Source: Stratiformator vulcanicus
GTDB taxonomy: Bacteria > Planctomycetota > Planctomycetia > Planctomycetales > Planctomycetaceae
Direction: 5' to 3'
Assembly: GCF_007744515.1 (NCBI RefSeq)
Contig: NZ_CP036268.1
Coordinates: forward strand, 1,525,702-1,589,701
DNA length: 64,000 nucleotides
How positions within the stretch are numbered: position 1 is the stretch's first letter; every line of letters begins with the position of its first letter. A program made the translations under genes and the position numbers. The notes under the pieces are model-generated. The model saw only the letters and a program-made list of their open reading frames with translations, had not been told where the DNA came from and ran no database searches. Shown in pieces: positions 60,977 through 64,000 of this stretch.

Positions 60977-61762
60977 ATGAAACGAACACAGCATGAAACT
61001 CCGCTGATCGAGTTTCACGACGTTTTTAAGATATACGGGGAAGACGATTCGGAAGTCCGTGCGCTGAATGGAGTCGATCTGAGGATCGAAAAGGGCGAGT
61101 TTGTCGCCGTCATGGGACCCAGTGGATCGGGAAAGTCGACATGCATGAACATTCTGGGCTGCCTCGATGCTCCTACAGCAGGCGAGTATTTCTTCCGCGG
61201 AGTGGACGTTGGCGCAATCACACGTGATCAGCGGGCCTTGCTGAGATGTCACTATCTCGGATTCGTGTTCCAGGGTTTCAATCTCCTGAAGCGAACCAGT
61301 GCGATGGAAAACGTCGAATTGCCGCTCATTTATCGTGGCCTTGGTTCTGCGGAACGAAGGAGGCGAGCAATGAACGCGCTGCATATCGTTGGACTGGACG
61401 GACGGGAGACTCACACTCCCGCCGAACTTTCGGGTGGACAACAGCAGCGTGTGGCCATTGCACGCGCCTTGGTCGCTGAACCGACCGTGATATTGGCCGA
61501 TGAGCCAACCGGAAATCTCGACTCGGAACGCAGTGTCGAGATCATGAATTTGCTCGTTGACCTCAATACTCGGCAAGGCATCACTGTTGTGCTCGTAACC
61601 CACGAGACCGAGATGGCCGCTTATGCCAGACGGTGCGTCACGTTCCTTGATGGCAACATTCTATCGGATGAATCACGCGACGCCGCTGCGAAGCCCTCGG
61701 TCCGCGAGAGATCCGCAAGCGTCGCTCGGCCATGGGGTCTGAAGACCGGGGTAAGTGCCTGA
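60977..61762 (+). CDS. ABC transporter ATP-binding protein, MacB/LolD type
   Basis: 261 residues. Walker A GPSGSGKST, the signature LSGGQQQRVAIARAL and Walker B VILADEPTGNLDSE are intact, with H-loop LVTHETEMA. Very close to MacB N-domain/LolD in sequence pattern. Its stop overlaps the permease start (TGATG). A C-terminal tail of about 35 residues (AAKPSVRERSAS) is not part of the ABC fold. Confidence 0.9.
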   Translation: MKRTQHETPLIEFHDVFKIYGEDDSEVRALNGVDLRIEKGEFVAVMGPSGSGKSTCMNILGCLDAPTAGEYFFRGVDVGAITRDQRALLRCHYLGFVFQGFNLLKRTSAMENVELPLIYRGLGSAERRRRAMNALHIVGLDGRETHTPAELSGGQQQRVAIARALVAEPTVILADEPTGNLDSERSVEIMNLLVDLNTRQGITVVLVTHETEMAAYARRCVTFLDGNILSDESRDAAAKPSVRERSASVARPWGLKTGVSA

Positions 61763-62973
61763 TGTTGTGGACCACACTATTGCTATCCCTCCGCGAGATT
61801 CGACGAAACGTCCTGCGCTCAAGTCTGACTATCCTTGGGATCGTCATTGGCGTCTGGGCATTAATCACGATGGTCACCTTGGGCAGTGGGGCAACCGAGC
61901 GAGTCAAGAGCGATATCGCGGTGCTCGGATACAATCTGGTCGTCGTATTGCCTGGTGTGGAACGTCGCACCGGCGGCGGTATTATGCCGGGAGCAGAGCC
62001 ATTTGAAATAGAAGATGTCACAGCGATTAAGGAAGAAGTATCGTCTGTGGCAGCAGCGGCGCCGTGGTCAAGCCATCCCATTCTGGCAGTAAACGGAAAT
62101 CGCAACTGGCAGACCGTTGCCCAAGGCTCAGATAATGATTTCATGAAATCCCGCAGTTGGAGAGTTCAATATGGTCGAGAATTCGCGGAGGCGGAACTTC
62201 GCGGTGGCAAGGCGGTCTGTATATTGGGAGAGACGGTCCGACAGGAACTTTTCGGTCGCACGAATCCCGTCGGCGAGAAACTTCGATTGGGAAAACTCAC
62301 ATATGAAATCGTCGGCGTCTTCGAGTCGAAGGGTCAGTCGTTTTCAGGGCAGGATCAGGACGACTTCATATTGCTGCCCTTGAAAACGCTGCAGCGCCGA
62401 ATCTCGGGCAATCGAAACATCGCCGTAATTTTCGTGTCCGCCGAAACGGAGGATATGGCCGAGAGAGTGAAAGCCGACGTCGGGCAGTTGATGCGCGAGC
62501 GGCGTCGCATCGCTCCCGGCGCTCAAGACGACTTTTCGGTGCAGGATTTGAAAGAGATATCCACGCTGATCGAAGAGACAACCGGTGTCCTGACCGCGTT
62601 CGTCGGCGCGATTGCTGCGGTCAGTTTATTAGTCGGAGGCATCGGAATTATGAACACAATGCTTGTGACTGTGATCGAACGCACCCGAGAGATTGGAACG
62701 CGACTGGCTATCGGGGCACTGGAGCGTGAGGTCCTAATGCAGTTCCTCGTCGAGGCGATGGTGCTTAGTGCGGTGGGAGGACTCGTCGGCATCATTCTTG
62801 GGTTAGTCACAGCAGCTGTGTCCGCTCACTTGTTGAGTATCCCGTTGGCGATTAATTCTGCGGTTGTCCTGGGAGCCTTTGCATTTTCGGCTCTGGTCGG
62901 CATAGTATTCGGCTCATATCCGGCAATGCAGGCAGCCCGACTGAATCCTATTGATGCCCTACGTCATGAGTAA
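61762..62973 (+). CDS. MacB/FtsX-type ABC permease
   Basis: 403 residues from ATG 61762. First TM SLTILGIVIGVWALITMVTL; large periplasmic domain including LRLGKLTYEIVGVFESKGQS; then three TMs, the second preceded by GGIGIMNTMLVTVIERTREI and a conserved TRLAIGALEREVLMQFLVEA helix; ends AARLNPIDALRHE. This is the MacB-type permease without its own ABC domain (encoded separately upstream). Drives extrusion of a peptide, lipid or macrolide-like molecule. Confidence 0.9.
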   Translation: MLWTTLLLSLREIRRNVLRSSLTILGIVIGVWALITMVTLGSGATERVKSDIAVLGYNLVVVLPGVERRTGGGIMPGAEPFEIEDVTAIKEEVSSVAAAAPWSSHPILAVNGNRNWQTVAQGSDNDFMKSRSWRVQYGREFAEAELRGGKAVCILGETVRQELFGRTNPVGEKLRLGKLTYEIVGVFESKGQSFSGQDQDDFILLPLKTLQRRISGNRNIAVIFVSAETEDMAERVKADVGQLMRERRRIAPGAQDDFSVQDLKEISTLIEETTGVLTAFVGAIAAVSLLVGGIGIMNTMLVTVIERTREIGTRLAIGALEREVLMQFLVEAMVLSAVGGLVGIILGLVTAAVSAHLLSIPLAINSAVVLGAFAFSALVGIVFGSYPAMQAARLNPIDALRHE

Positions 62974-62999
62974 TTGTTAATTGTGCCATTTTGACGGTG

Positions 63000-63089
63000 G
63001 GTGGCGGGGTTGTCTTCAAGACAGCCCCGGTCATGTGACGACCGACGCCCAACGTCCGGGGCTGTTGCCGTCGCAACAACCCCGCCACC
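63000..63089. mobile_element. 90-bp inverted-repeat element, third type
   Basis: Perfect 14-bp terminal repeats GGTGGCGGGGTTGT / ACAACCCCGCCACC and an inner stem ACAGCCCCGG/CCGGGGCTGT. Like the other two types its outer ends are G-C-rich and begin GTGG/CCAC. Confidence 0.75.
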
Positions 63090-63932
63090 AGCCGCCGGTG
63101 GTGTGCCAGAAAGCGTTCTATGACAAGCTTTCGACTCCGGGGATAAGCCTTGACCCACTGGCCTCCCAATCTCGGTCCGTGATCGCGGCCTACCCTTAGC
63201 TTCTTCACGCCGTCCGGATTCCGGAGAGTGATATCCAACCAGCGGGCGTTCTCCCGCTGCCGTCTAATCCGTTCTCGCATGTAGCTTGAAGGCCCGCCCA
63301 TGACTCGGACGGTGGCTGTCTGAGAATGCGATTTCAATCCCTATTCGGTCGCTGGCGACAATCGAGCCATGGAAGCAAACCGGTGTCCCTCTCAGCCCCA
63401 CATAGGGCCGCTCTGAGGGCCATCCGAAAGCCGGGGTGGGGTTTGTTTGCCCATTCAGTAGCAGCAGACGCAGAGAGCGTCTGCGAGGCCAAGGGGCGTC
63501 CGTAAAAGTCCGATGCTCGTTGTGCCATAGGCGGCTCCGATGCCGTTCCGTAATTCCAACCGGTGGCATTTGCGACGAGAGCTTCAGTAGGACTCCGGAG
63601 TGCGGTTCTACGGGCAGGCTCGATTCGGTGGCTAGAGCGTGGTCCTTTAATGGCACATGCCCGTAGCGGCGAATCTGAGGCCCACAATCGGCCCGTTTGA
63701 GTCTCGATCCCCGCTTGTGCCATTGGTGGCCGAACCATGTCGGCAGAGCCGTGTCAGTCCGCTTGTGGAGCGGTTGCGGCCACGATCGCAGATATTCCGT
63801 CACGTGTGCCTTGCGGCAATTGGGGCCAAACCTCGATAATCTCCATCAACTGCGGCTCGATTTCGAAGATATTCTGACAGTCGCTGCAACCATCGCTGCA
63901 ACCAGATTCTTCCGAGTCGCAAAAACACTGCC
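63090..63932. other. unassigned region between exporter locus and tRNA-Ser
   Basis: About 840 bases. A minus-strand frame (about 63090-63280) reads MRERIRRQRENARWLDITLR and then GVKKLRVGRDHGPRLGGQWV, which looks protein-like but unrecognised and is truncated by the 90-bp element. The remaining open frames on both strands show no family character. Confidence 0.35.
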
Positions 63933-64000
63933 GGAGAGGTGGCAGAGTGGCCGATTGCACCGGTCTTGAAAACCGGCGTACCGCAAGGTACCGGGGGTTC
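63933..64000 (+). tRNA. tRNA-Ser(TGA), 3' end beyond window
   Basis: Acceptor GGAGAGG, D-arm GCAGAGTGGCCGATTGC, anticodon stem CCGGT/ACCGG with loop CTTGAAA (anticodon 63967-63969) and a long variable arm (CGTACCGCAAGGTACCG). The first 27 bases are identical to tRNA-Ser(GGA) at 22845, as usual for serine isoacceptors. Confidence 0.9.

Noticed and set aside
63264..63803. Minus-strand frames of 134 and 179 codons before tRNA-Ser
   Set aside because: No start context, no recognisable domain and a composition typical of non-coding translation.

Overview
The window looks like a chromosomal segment of a moderately GC-rich member of the Planctomycetota. The evidence is the combination of two DUF1559 proteins with type-IV-pilin-like N-termini, a DUF1549/DUF1553 cytochrome-c protein paired with a DUF1501 protein, three formylglycine sulfatases and Gly/Cys/Met-rich secreted proteins. 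No rRNA or housekeeping cluster is present that would fix the genus.

Layout. 1-22.9 kb is ordinary chromosome: a Cys/Gly-rich secreted protein cut by the left edge, a NUDIX hydrolase, a minus-strand operon of an esterase plus five related multi-pass membrane proteins and a DUF456 protein, an MMPL/RND exporter, a purple-acid-phosphatase-like enzyme, a ferritin-like protein and a winged-helix regulator whose two transcription units carry the same 17-bp palindrome, a sulfatase with an ExbD-like domain inserted in it, a TAXI binding protein, a zinc alcohol dehydrogenase, a PDZ protein and tRNA-Ser(GGA). 22.9-26.5 kb is a decayed island next to that tRNA: a tyrosine recombinase with an in-frame stop, its excisionase-like partner, a remnant of an E2/JAB gene pair and a broken clan-AA protease. 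26.5-32.2 kb is a relic integron: the C-terminal end of an IntI-type integrase followed by about five co-oriented cassettes separated by attC-like sites (HEAT/DUF4303, SRPBCC, sulfatase, a two-TM protein, a TIR-TM protein). 32.4-38.2 kb holds an O/P-type porin, a FadL-type protein, an AraC regulator and an arylsulfatase. 38.2-42.8 kb holds a DUF3302-HlyD pair, a tyrosine phosphatase and a Tat-exported binding protein, formed by a tandem duplication whose middle has decayed. 42.8-44.5 kb is IS debris. 44.5-51.1 kb is a planctomycete surface/cytochrome cluster (DUF1559 x2, DUF1549/1553, DUF1501, GntR). 51.2-55.9 kb is an accessory segment carrying a compact ubiquitin-like conjugation operon (Ubl, E2 fused to a Cys-rich module, JAMM protease, ThiF-type E1 and small proteins). 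56-63 kb encodes an ECF sigma factor with a probable anti-sigma partner, secreted proteins and a MacA-ABC-permease exporter. The window ends inside tRNA-Ser(TGA).

The most notable items are the ubiquitin-like operon with its E2-Cys-rich fusion and apparent ATA start in the protease gene, the decayed second copy of the same module 28 kb away, the ExbD domain inside a sulfatase, the reverse-oriented integron relic, and a 150-bp inverted-repeat element whose copies sit at the breakpoints of broken genes. All functions are inferred from sequence motifs read by eye; no database search was run.
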